NCBI GenBank assembly: GCA_910584345.1
Contig: CAJTZX010000005.1
Span: 1 to 64,000, forward strand
Length of the DNA: 64,000 nucleotides
From: an uncultured Eubacterium sp.
GTDB taxonomy: Bacteria > Bacillota > Clostridia > Lachnospirales > Lachnospiraceae
Direction: 5' to 3'
Shown one piece after another: positions 28,473-36,701 of this stretch. The notes under the pieces are model-generated. The model searched no databases and was not told where the DNA came from. It was given only the letters and a program-made list of their open reading frames with translations. A program made the translations under genes and the position numbers. Each line of letters starts with the position of its first letter. Position 1 is the first letter of the stretch.

Positions 28473-29213
28473 ATGGATACAGCCAAAAAAGAGTATGCAA
28501 TAGAAGTATCAGATTTAAAAATACGCTACAAATGTCTGAACCGCATATCCATAAAAAACAGCTTATTCAGTCTGAAAAAATCAGAGGTAGATGTGTTTGA
28601 GGCAGTGAAGGGGATTTCTTTTCAGGTTCCCAAAGGGGAGATTATGGGTATTGTTGGTAAAAATGGCAGCGGGAAATCAACGCTGCTGCGCGCGATTGCC
28701 GGAATCTTTGCGGCTGATGAGGGGACGATAGACCTGCATGGCCATACAATATCGCTGCTGTCGATTGGAGTGGGATTTCAAAAAAAGCTGACGGGCAGGG
28801 AGAACATTTTTCTCAGTGGAATGCTGCTGGGGTTCAGTGAAGAACAAATTTTAGCAAAACTGGATGAAATTATAGATTTTTCTGAGCTTGAGAGTTTTAT
28901 TGACAAGCCGGTCCGCACGTATTCTAGCGGCATGTATTCTAAGCTGGCATTTTCTATCACGGCAGTCTTGGAGACAGAAATTATGTTGATTGATGAGGTG
29001 CTCAGTGTTGGAGACGTGCGGTTTAAGAAAAAGAGCTACGCAAAAATGAAGGAATTGATTACGAATGAGGAGCGGACAGTGATGATTGTGTCTCATAGTA
29101 CGGAGACGCTGGAAAAGCTGTGCGATACAATCCTGTGGCTGCATGAAGGCAAGATTAAGATGCAGGGAAGTACGGGGGAGGTGCTGCCGCTTTATAATGA
29201 TTATATGTCTTAA
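28473..29213 (+). CDS. Polysaccharide ABC exporter, ATPase subunit (Wzt/TagH type, no C-terminal sugar-binding domain)
   Basis: ATPase partner of the upstream permease. Walker A is GKNGSGKSTLLRAI, the signature is YSSGMYSKLAFS and Walker B is IMLIDEVLSVGD followed by the switch His in MIVSHS. At 246 residues it ends just after the nucleotide-binding domain, so it lacks the C-terminal carbohydrate-binding domain that in some Wzt proteins reads the chain cap. The separation from the permease contains the palindromic repeat at 28402. Confidence 0.92.
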   Translation: MDTAKKEYAIEVSDLKIRYKCLNRISIKNSLFSLKKSEVDVFEAVKGISFQVPKGEIMGIVGKNGSGKSTLLRAIAGIFAADEGTIDLHGHTISLLSIGVGFQKKLTGRENIFLSGMLLGFSEEQILAKLDEIIDFSELESFIDKPVRTYSSGMYSKLAFSITAVLETEIMLIDEVLSVGDVRFKKKSYAKMKELITNEERTVMIVSHSTETLEKLCDTILWLHEGKIKMQGSTGEVLPLYNDYMS

Positions 29214-29245
29214 TTTATGGATAAAAAGACCGGAAGGAGGACGAC

Positions 29246-30334
29246 ATGCAGATATTTTTCAGTATTTGTATTTTAGTGATTAGTTTTTTTGTATTTGATT
29301 TGCTTGGAAGAGAGTTTTGCATCGGCTGCCGTTTAAATCCGGTTCTGCCGGAACGGATCTGTATTGGATTTTTCCTGTATTTTTCTCATTTTCAGATTGT
29401 GGCTGAGTGTTTGATATTAACAAAGCAAAAACTGCATGTACTTGCAGTGGTCTGGATTATTGTGCTTTTGATACTTTTGGGATTATCGGGGATATGCGTA
29501 TATATGATACAGGAAATAAAGCCGCCAGGATATGAAATGGTTTTATCAAAAGAAAAAGTCCGGCCAACGACTGCTGCCTGTCTTTTGCTTGCCGTTATGG
29601 CAGCCGCGATCGTATGTGAATGCGTCTCAGCAGTGTTGATGCAGCGGAACATCGGATGGGATTTTGCTTATTATATCGGGAATATGACGACTTCTGTGGC
29701 TACGGATACGATGTATTTGTATGATGGCAGCAGCGGATTGCTGCGCGATCATTTGGAAATGCGGTATGCGTTGTCAGCTTTTTATATGAATACCGCATGG
29801 ATCAGCCAGATCACAGGCATCTCGGCGCTGGTGCTGCAAAAATATATGATGGGCATTCTTTGCGTGCTGTTGACGAATGCCGTTGTATACAGTTTTGCTA
29901 TGGAAGTATTTCATAGAGACCAAAGGAAAGCAGCTGTTTTAGTGACAATTACGATTTTACTTACTATTTTTTGGGACGTATATGACACTACGGCACAGTT
30001 TTTAATTCTAAGAAACTATGAAGCCAAAGCTTATTGTGCAAATGTAGTTTTGCCGATGGTTTGCTATCTGATGTACCGGCTTTGGAAAAATGGCAATGAT
30101 CTTAGAATCTGGGCAGAGTTGTTTCTTGTGACATTTGCGAGTGTGCCGGTTTCTATGTCATCACTTGTACTCGTGCCGACGTTGATTGGGCTCATGCTTT
30201 TGGCACACCTGATCGTAGAACGGCGATGGGATGTTGAATTTGTTAAGCATGGCGTGTTATGTATGATGCCAAATGTATGCTATTTTGCTGTATATTTTGC
30301 TTCAACAAGAGGCTGGCTGATCGTGGAGGTATAA
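29246..30334 (+). CDS. Polytopic membrane protein, N-terminal part (DUF6077/GT-C-like, provisional)
   Basis: A 362-residue protein with about eight to nine hydrophobic helices, starting behind GGAAGGAGG. A luminal-side acidic segment (RNIGWDFAYYIGNMTTS) recalls large GT-C glycosyltransferases or uncharacterised DUF6077-like proteins of Clostridia, but I cannot assign a family firmly. It ends at TAA 30332-30334 and the next frame resumes in the same phase one codon later, so the two reading frames look like halves of one protein of about 620 residues. Its place in the polysaccharide cluster suggests a role in adding side-chain sugars or other modifications outside the membrane. Confidence 0.7.
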   Translation: MQIFFSICILVISFFVFDLLGREFCIGCRLNPVLPERICIGFFLYFSHFQIVAECLILTKQKLHVLAVVWIIVLLILLGLSGICVYMIQEIKPPGYEMVLSKEKVRPTTAACLLLAVMAAAIVCECVSAVLMQRNIGWDFAYYIGNMTTSVATDTMYLYDGSSGLLRDHLEMRYALSAFYMNTAWISQITGISALVLQKYMMGILCVLLTNAVVYSFAMEVFHRDQRKAAVLVTITILLTIFWDVYDTTAQFLILRNYEAKAYCANVVLPMVCYLMYRLWKNGNDLRIWAELFLVTFASVPVSMSSLVLVPTLIGLMLLAHLIVERRWDVEFVKHGVLCMMPNVCYFAVYFASTRGWLIVEV

Positions 30335-30337
30335 GAT

Positions 30338-31135
30338 ATGGCAGATGTATTCAGACAATACAGCGCAGACTCATTATATTTTACGGCGTTTGTAATCAGC
30401 TTGGGACTTTTGTGGTGGAAAGAATGCAGAACGAGACAAGGTAAGATCGGAAAAAAAGCAGTAACGGCATTTCTATTGTCGATCGTATTTGTCTTTAATG
30501 AAGTTGCCTATCAAATTGTAGGAAAAGTTACAGATGCTACAAGTTATTATCGTTTTTTCTGGATGCTTCCTATTTTATTTTTGATTGCCTATCAGTTTAC
30601 GGAAAAATTTTTAAATGGCAGAAATGACGATAAATTTATGGCTGCATTTTTATTTGTCATATGTCTGTCAGTCGGTTCAAACTTTTTTTTCATAGACAGG
30701 GAGCATATTCACAGGCCCAAAAACATATATGGATTGGATCCGGATGTGCTTACCATCGCAGATGAAATTATGGCGGACTGGAACGACGGACAAAACGGTG
30801 AGGAATTACCAACAGCAGCATTGGATATGTATCTGGAATATCAGATACGCACCTATGAGCCGCGTATCGTATGGGGCATTTCCCGTAAGGCATATTTGTA
30901 CCAGGCTAGTAATGGTTATGATTTAAAAAAATATGTCAGGCAGCAGCATATGATAGCAGCAGTGAACGAAGGAATCAAAGAGGACAGCCGCGCGCTTCGG
31001 CGCAGCCTGGATAAAAGTGGTGTAGATTACTTAGTAATCCGTACGGCATTTGATATGGACAGTTATTTGTCAGAGATTTCAGTTATGCCGATCGCACAGA
31101 GTGAGAATTATACTTTATATAAAGTCAGTTCATAA
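30338..31135 (+). CDS. Polytopic membrane protein, C-terminal part (in frame with preceding gene)
   Basis: A 265-residue protein with about four hydrophobic helices followed by a soluble domain of about 140 residues (from DREHIHRPKNIYGLDPDV onward), probably extracytoplasmic. It follows the previous stop by one codon in the same frame. GGAGG at 30325-30329, inside the end of the upstream gene, is ideally spaced (eight bases) for ATG 30338, so it can be translated separately. Either a true two-gene split with coupled translation or a nonsense-interrupted single gene. Confidence 0.65.
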   Translation: MADVFRQYSADSLYFTAFVISLGLLWWKECRTRQGKIGKKAVTAFLLSIVFVFNEVAYQIVGKVTDATSYYRFFWMLPILFLIAYQFTEKFLNGRNDDKFMAAFLFVICLSVGSNFFFIDREHIHRPKNIYGLDPDVLTIADEIMADWNDGQNGEELPTAALDMYLEYQIRTYEPRIVWGISRKAYLYQASNGYDLKKYVRQQHMIAAVNEGIKEDSRALRRSLDKSGVDYLVIRTAFDMDSYLSEISVMPIAQSENYTLYKVSS

Positions 31136-31206
31136 AAAATAGGAAAGGAACCGGTCAGTTTGACGGAAGGTTTCGATTTGGTAAATGAAAGAAAGGATAT
31201 GTGTGG

Positions 31207-31419
31207 ATGATCAAAGTATATATTTGTCCAAAATGCGGCTGGATGCGGACAGTATCCCGCAGGAAGAATGTGGAATGCTATAAATGCGGAGAACAGGAAA
31301 TGTTTCAGGTCAAACTTACATATGATAAATACAGTGAAATGACATTGAAGGAGCGGGAAGATTATTCAGACAGCTGGCTGTATATTCACCTGCGTAATCT
31401 AAAGGAGCAAAATGTATAG
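31207..31419 (+). CDS. Small zinc-ribbon protein
   Basis: A 70-residue protein with two CxxC pairs (CPKCGWMR and CYKCGEQEM) forming a rubredoxin-like zinc ribbon, and a charged C-terminal half. GAAAGGA at 31191-31197 is better spaced for ATG 31207 than for the GTG at 31201. Its stop overlaps the start of the following sugar transferase, so it is part of the operon. Function unknown; possibly a partner of a neighbouring enzyme. Confidence 0.75.
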   Translation: MIKVYICPKCGWMRTVSRRKNVECYKCGEQEMFQVKLTYDKYSEMTLKEREDYSDSWLYIHLRNLKEQNV

Positions 31420-32821
31420 AAAAGACAACGTCGGCTGGGCCAAGCATCTGGACTTTACGATTCTGGATATCCTGCTGCTGCAGCTGGCCTTTATCACAGG
31501 ATATATTATGCGTCATGGCTGGATGAATCCATATGCCAGCGAACCATATCTGCGTCTTGCAGTCATACTCGTTCTGCTGAATCTGTGCGTGGTGTTTTTT
31601 AAAGAATCTTATTCGGATATTATTAAACGTGATGCGTTTACAGAGTTGGAAGAGGTAGCGGCTACTTGTACGATTATATTTGTAGGCATGCTTGTGTATT
31701 TATATGCAGCAAAAATGTCGGCAGTGTATTCCAGAGAAAGCTTGTTTACTTTTTGGATCATGTCGATGATTTATGAATATGTGGTACACTGCATTTATAA
31801 ACAGCTGTTACGTAATTATATAAAGAAAAAACGAAGCAAAGCGGTTATGATAATATTGACGATGGACCGCTATGCTGAGGAATGTGTGCGGGATTTTGAG
31901 CACGACAGATACAGGGATTTTGAAGTCTGCGGTATTGTAGTTGTAGATCAGCCGCGTAAAGGAGAGACTGTACGTGGAGTGCCGGTAGTTGCGAATGCGG
32001 ATGACTTTTATGAATACGTTCGGACACATATTGTAGATGAGGTATTTATTAATGGCAACACGAGAGATTCCAGTGAAGCGCTTGCCAATCAGCTGATTGA
32101 ATATGGAATTACCGTTCACTTTAATCTGATTCCTCAGACTGCGCTGATGCCGAATAAAGTGCTTGAAAAATGCGGCAATTACATGGTATTGACGACAAGT
32201 ATGCATATTGCATCGCCGCCGGAGATGTTTTTTAAGCGTGTGATGGATATTGCAGGCAGTTTGATAGGACTCGTAGTAGCAGCAGTTGCTTTTGTGATTT
32301 TTGCTCCGATCATAAAAATGCAATCGCCTGGTCCGGTTTTATTTTCGCAGGAACGGGTAGGAAAAAACGGACGTGTGTTTCATATTTATAAATTTCGCTC
32401 CATGTATATGGACGCGGAAGCGCGTAAAGAGGAATTGATGGACAGCAATGAGATGAAGGGTTTGATGTTTAAAATGACAGATGATCCAAGAATCTTTCCA
32501 ATTGGCCATTTTATCCGAAAATATTCAATTGATGAGCTGCCGCAGTTTTGGAATGTTTTAAAAGGAGAAATGAGCCTTGTGGGCACAAGGCCGCCGACGA
32601 TAGACGAGGTAGAGCATTATCAGCTGCATCATCGGGGACGGCTTGGGATTAAACCGGGCCTGACCGGAATGTGGCAGGTTAGCGGCCGCAATGACATTAC
32701 AGATTTTGAAGAAGTAGTGGCGTTGGATACGCGTTATATATCCGAGTGGTCGTTAAGTCTGGATATTAAAATCCTGCTGCGGACAATACAGGTCGTATTG
32801 TCCGGCGACGGTTCTAAATGA
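31412..32821 (+). CDS. Second polyprenyl-phosphate sugar phosphotransferase
   Basis: A 469-residue initiating glycosyltransferase: four to five N-terminal helices, a central Rossmann-like domain (FEVCGIVVVDQPRKGETVRG) and the C-terminal Bac_transf domain with FFKRVMDIAGSLIG, YKFRSMYMDAEARKEEL, IDELPQFWNVLKGEMS, LVGTRPPT and PGLTGMWQVSGRNDI. AAGGAGC precedes the ATG, which overlaps the end of the zinc-ribbon gene. It differs in detail from the enzyme at 25385, so the locus may start two kinds of chain or use different donor sugars. Confidence 0.92.
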   Translation: MYRKDNVGWAKHLDFTILDILLLQLAFITGYIMRHGWMNPYASEPYLRLAVILVLLNLCVVFFKESYSDIIKRDAFTELEEVAATCTIIFVGMLVYLYAAKMSAVYSRESLFTFWIMSMIYEYVVHCIYKQLLRNYIKKKRSKAVMIILTMDRYAEECVRDFEHDRYRDFEVCGIVVVDQPRKGETVRGVPVVANADDFYEYVRTHIVDEVFINGNTRDSSEALANQLIEYGITVHFNLIPQTALMPNKVLEKCGNYMVLTTSMHIASPPEMFFKRVMDIAGSLIGLVVAAVAFVIFAPIIKMQSPGPVLFSQERVGKNGRVFHIYKFRSMYMDAEARKEELMDSNEMKGLMFKMTDDPRIFPIGHFIRKYSIDELPQFWNVLKGEMSLVGTRPPTIDEVEHYQLHHRGRLGIKPGLTGMWQVSGRNDITDFEEVVALDTRYISEWSLSLDIKILLRTIQVVLSGDGSK

Positions 32822-32846
32822 ACGATAAAAAGGAGGCTAATGCAGA

Positions 32847-33551
32847 ATGAAACGGGTATCTGTGGCAATGGCAGTCTATAACGGCGAAACATATTTGAAA
32901 GAGCAGCTGGATTCCATCCTGCAGCAGTTGGGAGATAACGATGAAATCGTTATTTCGGATGATGGTTCCCTGGATCATACCATAGAGATCATCAGATCGT
33001 ATCAGGCAGCGGATCATAGGATTCGTTTTGTGCATGGTCCAAAGCTTGGGATCAAGCAAAACATTGCAAATGCAATCGGGCAGACAAACGGCGCTTATAT
33101 TTTCCTTTCAGATCAGGATGATGTATGGATGCCGCATAAAGTAAAACGGGTGCTGCAAGAGTTTCATGAAAAAAAATGTCATATGGTGATTCATGACTGT
33201 ATTGTGACAAATGCAGATTTACAGCAGGTAATTTATCCGTCTTTTTTTGAATACCGTGGCTATGGAGCAGGTATGTGGCGTAATATATGGAAAAATAAAT
33301 ATATTGGCTGCTGTATGGCAATCCGCAAGGAGCTTGTGCCGTATATTTTGCCGATACCAAATGATATCCAGATGCACGATCAGTGGATTGGCATCATCAA
33401 TGATAAATACCGGGGCGGATGCGGGATTTTGAAAGAACCGTTATTATATTACAGAAGGCATGAGAATACGGTGTCTGATTTTGGACGAAATACAATACCG
33501 GTAATGGTTAAAAACCGGCTAAGATTGCTGTATCGTCTGATGGGAAGATAA
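32847..33551 (+). CDS. Family 2 glycosyltransferase (rhamnosyltransferase-like)
   Basis: A 234-residue GT-A enzyme with SVAMAVYNGETYLKEQLDS, the DDGS motif (ISDDGSLDHT) and FLSDQDDVWMPHKV. The SDQDDVW form is common in bacterial rhamnosyltransferases, which fits the complete dTDP-rhamnose pathway here, though specificity is inferred. It precedes the LCP genes by 31 bases. Confidence 0.85.
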   Translation: MKRVSVAMAVYNGETYLKEQLDSILQQLGDNDEIVISDDGSLDHTIEIIRSYQAADHRIRFVHGPKLGIKQNIANAIGQTNGAYIFLSDQDDVWMPHKVKRVLQEFHEKKCHMVIHDCIVTNADLQQVIYPSFFEYRGYGAGMWRNIWKNKYIGCCMAIRKELVPYILPIPNDIQMHDQWIGIINDKYRGGCGILKEPLLYYRRHENTVSDFGRNTIPVMVKNRLRLLYRLMGR

Positions 33552-33582
33552 AATATGATACGAATGCAGAAAGGGAAAGGAA

Positions 33583-34740
33583 ATGAGCGCTTCAAAAAGG
33601 AAAAAGAAAAAACACAGAATTATCATTTTTACGGTAGAAATCCTGTTATTGCTGATTGCACTGGCCTGTTTGTTTGTATGGTCGAAGTTTCAAAAGCTGG
33701 ACCGTCAGCCGGATATGATTGATACAGAAGATATTATAAATGAAGATATGGATCAGTCCGTACAGGAAGTGTTAAAAGGTTATACAAATATTGCTTTGTT
33801 TGGTCTGGATAACCGTTCGAACGGCAGTTTCGAAGCCGGCAACAGTGATGTAATTATGATTGCAAGCATTAATAATGATACAAAGGAAGTACGGCTTGTA
33901 TCCGTTTTCCGGGATACGTTTTTAAACGTCAGTGACGACAGTACGTATAGTTTCCGAAAGGCGAATTATGCTTATAATAAAGGAGGCGCAGAAGAAGCTA
34001 TTAAAATGCTAAACCGCAACCTAGATCTGGATATTCAGGATTATGTAGTTGTAGATTTTCAGGCTGTAACAGAGGCGATTGATCTTTTAGGTGGTGTGGA
34101 AGTAGAGATTGACGCGGCAGAAGCAAAATGGATGGATTTTTATATTAATGAAACGGCACAGGTGACCGGACATGAGGCACATTCGATTACACAGCCAGGT
34201 GTCTATACGCTGGATGGTGTACAGGCTACTTCTTACTGCCGGATCCGTTATACGGCTGGCGATGATTTTAAACGTGCCCAAAGACAGCGTGAGATCATAT
34301 CCAAGATGGTAGCAAAAGCAAAACAGTCAGATTTATTGACGATTAATAAAATTATAGATTCTGTATTAGACGATATTAGTACAAACTTTACTGCAGGAGA
34401 AATGATTTCTCTTGCGTCACAGCTGATGAACTACGAATTGGCGGATACAACCGGTTTTCCGTTCCGGCTGACGACTGCGACACTTGGAAAAAAAGGTTCT
34501 GTAGTTGTTCCGTGTGATCTTGTTACAAATGTAACGGATCTGCATAAATATTTATTTAATGATTACAAATATACTCCTTCCAATACCGTAACAAGTTTTA
34601 GTCAGGCGATTATATCAGAAACAGGAAAAGGATTGGATGATGCAGAAGGAACTGGTGTAGAAGCAGATCATTATACAAACGGAGGGCAGTCTGGCGAGGC
34701 GGAATCAGGAACCGCTGTTTCAGATACAGTGTCAGAATAG
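33583..34740 (+). CDS. LytR-CpsA-Psr family phosphotransferase, first copy
   Basis: LCP enzymes transfer lipid-linked polysaccharide to peptidoglycan on the outer face of the membrane. This 385-residue protein has a basic N-terminus (KRKKKKHRI), one transmembrane anchor (IIFTVEILLLLIALACLFVW) and the LCP domain with NIALFGLDNR, SDVIMIASINNDTKEVRLVS, the RDTF arginine, LLGGVEVEI and YCRIRYT followed by DDFKRAQRQRE. The C-terminus is a Ser/Gly/Glu-rich tail. It is closely similar to the next gene, indicating tandem duplication. Confidence 0.93.
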   Translation: MSASKRKKKKHRIIIFTVEILLLLIALACLFVWSKFQKLDRQPDMIDTEDIINEDMDQSVQEVLKGYTNIALFGLDNRSNGSFEAGNSDVIMIASINNDTKEVRLVSVFRDTFLNVSDDSTYSFRKANYAYNKGGAEEAIKMLNRNLDLDIQDYVVVDFQAVTEAIDLLGGVEVEIDAAEAKWMDFYINETAQVTGHEAHSITQPGVYTLDGVQATSYCRIRYTAGDDFKRAQRQREIISKMVAKAKQSDLLTINKIIDSVLDDISTNFTAGEMISLASQLMNYELADTTGFPFRLTTATLGKKGSVVVPCDLVTNVTDLHKYLFNDYKYTPSNTVTSFSQAIISETGKGLDDAEGTGVEADHYTNGGQSGEAESGTAVSDTVSE

Positions 34741-34802
34741 CTCACATGGATAAAATTTGATGTAACAGTGGTGATAAGTTAGGATAGGAGGCGTATCGGA
34801 TA

Positions 34803-35927
34803 TTGAGCAGCAATAAGAAAAAGAAACGCAAAAAACATAAGATTATTATTTTTATAGTTGAAATTATTTTGTTGCTTGTGTTGTTGGCAGTTTTATTTCT
34901 ATGGTCAAAATATCAGCGTATCGACCATGTTGATAATATCGAAACAGAGGATGTCATTAATGAAGATCTGGGACAGACGACGCAGGAAGTGCTGAAAGGA
35001 TATACAAATATTGCTGTATTTGGCCTTGATAATGAAAAAAGCGGTGTTTTTACCTCTGGCAACAGTGACATGATTATGATTGCCAGTATCAATAACGATA
35101 CAAAAGAGGTCAAAGTTGCATCTGTGTATCGGGATACGTATTTGAATGTCGGGACGAATGAAGACCGTTATTTTTGGAAAGCGAATTATGCATATAATCA
35201 TGGAGGGCCGGAACAGGCAGTACGTATGCTGAATCAGAATTTGGATTTGGACATCGCTGATTATGTGGCAGTAGATTTTTACGCTGTCTGTAAAGTCATT
35301 GACTTGCTCGGAGGTCTGGAGATCAATGTGGAAGAGGGAGCAATGATGGATGAGATTAATATCTACATTGCAGAGACCGCAGCATATACCGGATTAGAAC
35401 CTCATATGGTAGATCATCCGGGCGTACAGGTGTTAGATGGTGTGCAGGCAACAGCTTATTGCCGTATTCGCCACGATGCCAACGATTTTCGACGGGCGCA
35501 GCGGCAAAGAGAAGTGCTGTCAAAAATGATTGAAAAGACAAAATCGTCTGATTTGCTTACCATTAATAAGATTATTAACGCAGTATTGGATGATATCAGC
35601 ACAGACCTTACGGAAATGCAGATGATTTCCATGGCATCACAGCTGTTAAATTACGAGCTTGTAGGTACAACAGGATTTCCATTTGAGCTGTATGTATTTG
35701 ACGCATCCAGAAAATATATTGTAGCGCCTTGTGATTTGGAAAAAAATGTCAGAGAGCTGCATGGTTATTTATTTGGGGATTACAATTATACACCGTCGCC
35801 TACAGTGCTGGATTTAAGCAGGACAATTGCTGAGGATACCGGAAAGGGTGTTGGAGATGAGCAGGTTACCGGAGTAGAGGAAGATCATTATGCGGATGGT
35901 GCCGACGGAGGCAGTAGGCAGGAATAA
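34803..35927 (+). CDS. LytR-CpsA-Psr family phosphotransferase, second copy
   Basis: Tandem paralogue of the preceding LCP protein, 374 residues, with the same anchor and domain order (NIAVFGLDNEKS, SDMIMIASINNDTKEVKVAS, YRDTYLNV, LLGGLEINVEEG, YCRIRHDANDFRRAQRQRE). The start is TTG 34803, eleven bases after AGGAGG (34786-34791). The two share most core residues but differ in the strand after the RDT motif and in the C-terminal tail. It is followed by a strong terminator, which closes the main polysaccharide transcription unit. Confidence 0.93.
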   Translation: MSSNKKKKRKKHKIIIFIVEIILLLVLLAVLFLWSKYQRIDHVDNIETEDVINEDLGQTTQEVLKGYTNIAVFGLDNEKSGVFTSGNSDMIMIASINNDTKEVKVASVYRDTYLNVGTNEDRYFWKANYAYNHGGPEQAVRMLNQNLDLDIADYVAVDFYAVCKVIDLLGGLEINVEEGAMMDEINIYIAETAAYTGLEPHMVDHPGVQVLDGVQATAYCRIRHDANDFRRAQRQREVLSKMIEKTKSSDLLTINKIINAVLDDISTDLTEMQMISMASQLLNYELVGTTGFPFELYVFDASRKYIVAPCDLEKNVRELHGYLFGDYNYTPSPTVLDLSRTIAEDTGKGVGDEQVTGVEEDHYADGADGGSRQE

Positions 35928-35952
35928 TAATTGTGTGATTTGAAATAATTGG

Positions 35953-35980
35953 AAAAGCCGGGGAGTTCCCGGCTTTTTTT
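35953..35980 (+). terminator. Strong Rho-independent terminator after the LCP genes
   Basis: Stem AAAAGCCGGG (35953-35962) with CCCGGCTTTT (35968-35977), a five-base loop and a run of seven T residues. Confidence 0.93.
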
Positions 35981-35992
35981 ATGAGAAAGCTC

Positions 35993-36616
35993 AGATTAAG
36001 TGTTGATTTTTTGGATTCCCGGACGCTGGGAGAGGAGATTTGCCCGGTCTGCCTGTGACCGTTCCAGAATGTAAGAAGCTCTAAGTATTCTGCGTTTACT
36101 CTATGACAACCGGACGGTCGCGATGCCTAGTTCGCCCTGGCTAAATGCCAGCAGCTAAAGGCGCAGCTTGGCTTCGCCCCTGGTTTTCGAGCAGAACACT
36201 AAGAGCTTCTAACATTCTTCCAAAGCCACCGGCAGACCAGGCAAATCTCCTCTCCCAGCTGGTTTTGGAAAGCATCATATTAAATGATTTATACATAACG
36301 TATTTATCAGATTAGTAGTATACTATTGTAGCGACCAGTTGATTTCTGATACAAAAAGCTATCTTAATGATGCAATAATATTTGTATAATTTCCTCTTAT
36401 TCTTTTGATATTGTTTTGTTATAGAAGTCGATTTTCAGTTAAACTATTAGTTGATTTTAATTGGCAACTGCCTCAAATTATTCGTAAAAGTTTACAGGGC
36501 AGCGTTTTTCGCCAAATATTTTACAGCGATTCTTTATGGTTGTTATTCGAAGTACAATACTGCAATTATAAATTTAAGAAAATCAGTCGGGAATCCAAAA
36601 AATCAACACTGAATCT
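35993..36616. mobile_element. Non-coding element bounded by 29-bp inverted repeats (MITE-like candidate)
   Basis: The left end 35993-36021 and right end 36588-36616 are inverted copies of one 29-base sequence, beginning AGATTAAGTGTTGATT on the left; 28 of 29 positions match. The 624-bp interior has no credible coding region: a nested palindrome at 36025-36259 and then an AT-rich stretch. I see no clear target duplication in the immediate flanks. A non-autonomous transposable element is the simplest reading; a decayed insertion sequence is an alternative. An Rpn-family gene starts 86 bases beyond the right end. Confidence 0.6.
36025..36259. ncRNA. Large nested palindrome, candidate structured RNA
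   Basis: Outer arms 36025-36044 and 36240-36259 are a perfect 20-bp inverted repeat; after one mismatch, 36046-36053 pairs with 36231-36238 over 8 bp. Further in, 36067-36093 pairs with 36191-36217 at 24 of 27 positions. The central 97 bases carry extra short hairpins, including CTGGC-TAAAT-GCCAG at 36137-36151 enclosed by CGCC/GGCG. Such multi-branched pairing across 235 bases is far beyond a terminator and local GC is higher than the flanks. Strand of any transcript is unknown. Family not recognised. Confidence 0.55.
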
Positions 36617-36651
36617 AAAATGCCGCTTCTTAAATGATAAATCCATACTGT

Positions 36652-36680
36652 TTGATTTTATCCTGAAGATATAGTATACT
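36652..36680 (+). promoter_or_regulatory. Sigma-A promoter for the Rpn-family gene
   Basis: TTGATT (36652-36657), 17-bp spacer and TATACT (36675-36680), 22 bases before the ATG at 36702. The stretch 36260-36651 before it is AT-rich; a frame at 36405-36674 there is judged spurious. Confidence 0.65.
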
Positions 36681-36701
36681 GATCGTGGAGGGATTAACAG
36701 T

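Noticed and set aside
35993..36616. CRISPR array or tRNA-like element in the palindromic region
   Set aside because: No regular repeat-spacer series and no cloverleaf with anticodon; only nested inverted repeats are seen.
36405..36674. 89-codon frame in the AT-rich part of the inverted-repeat element
   Set aside because: No ribosome-binding site, it runs through the right inverted repeat and into the -35 of the next promoter, and composition looks like AT-rich spacer.
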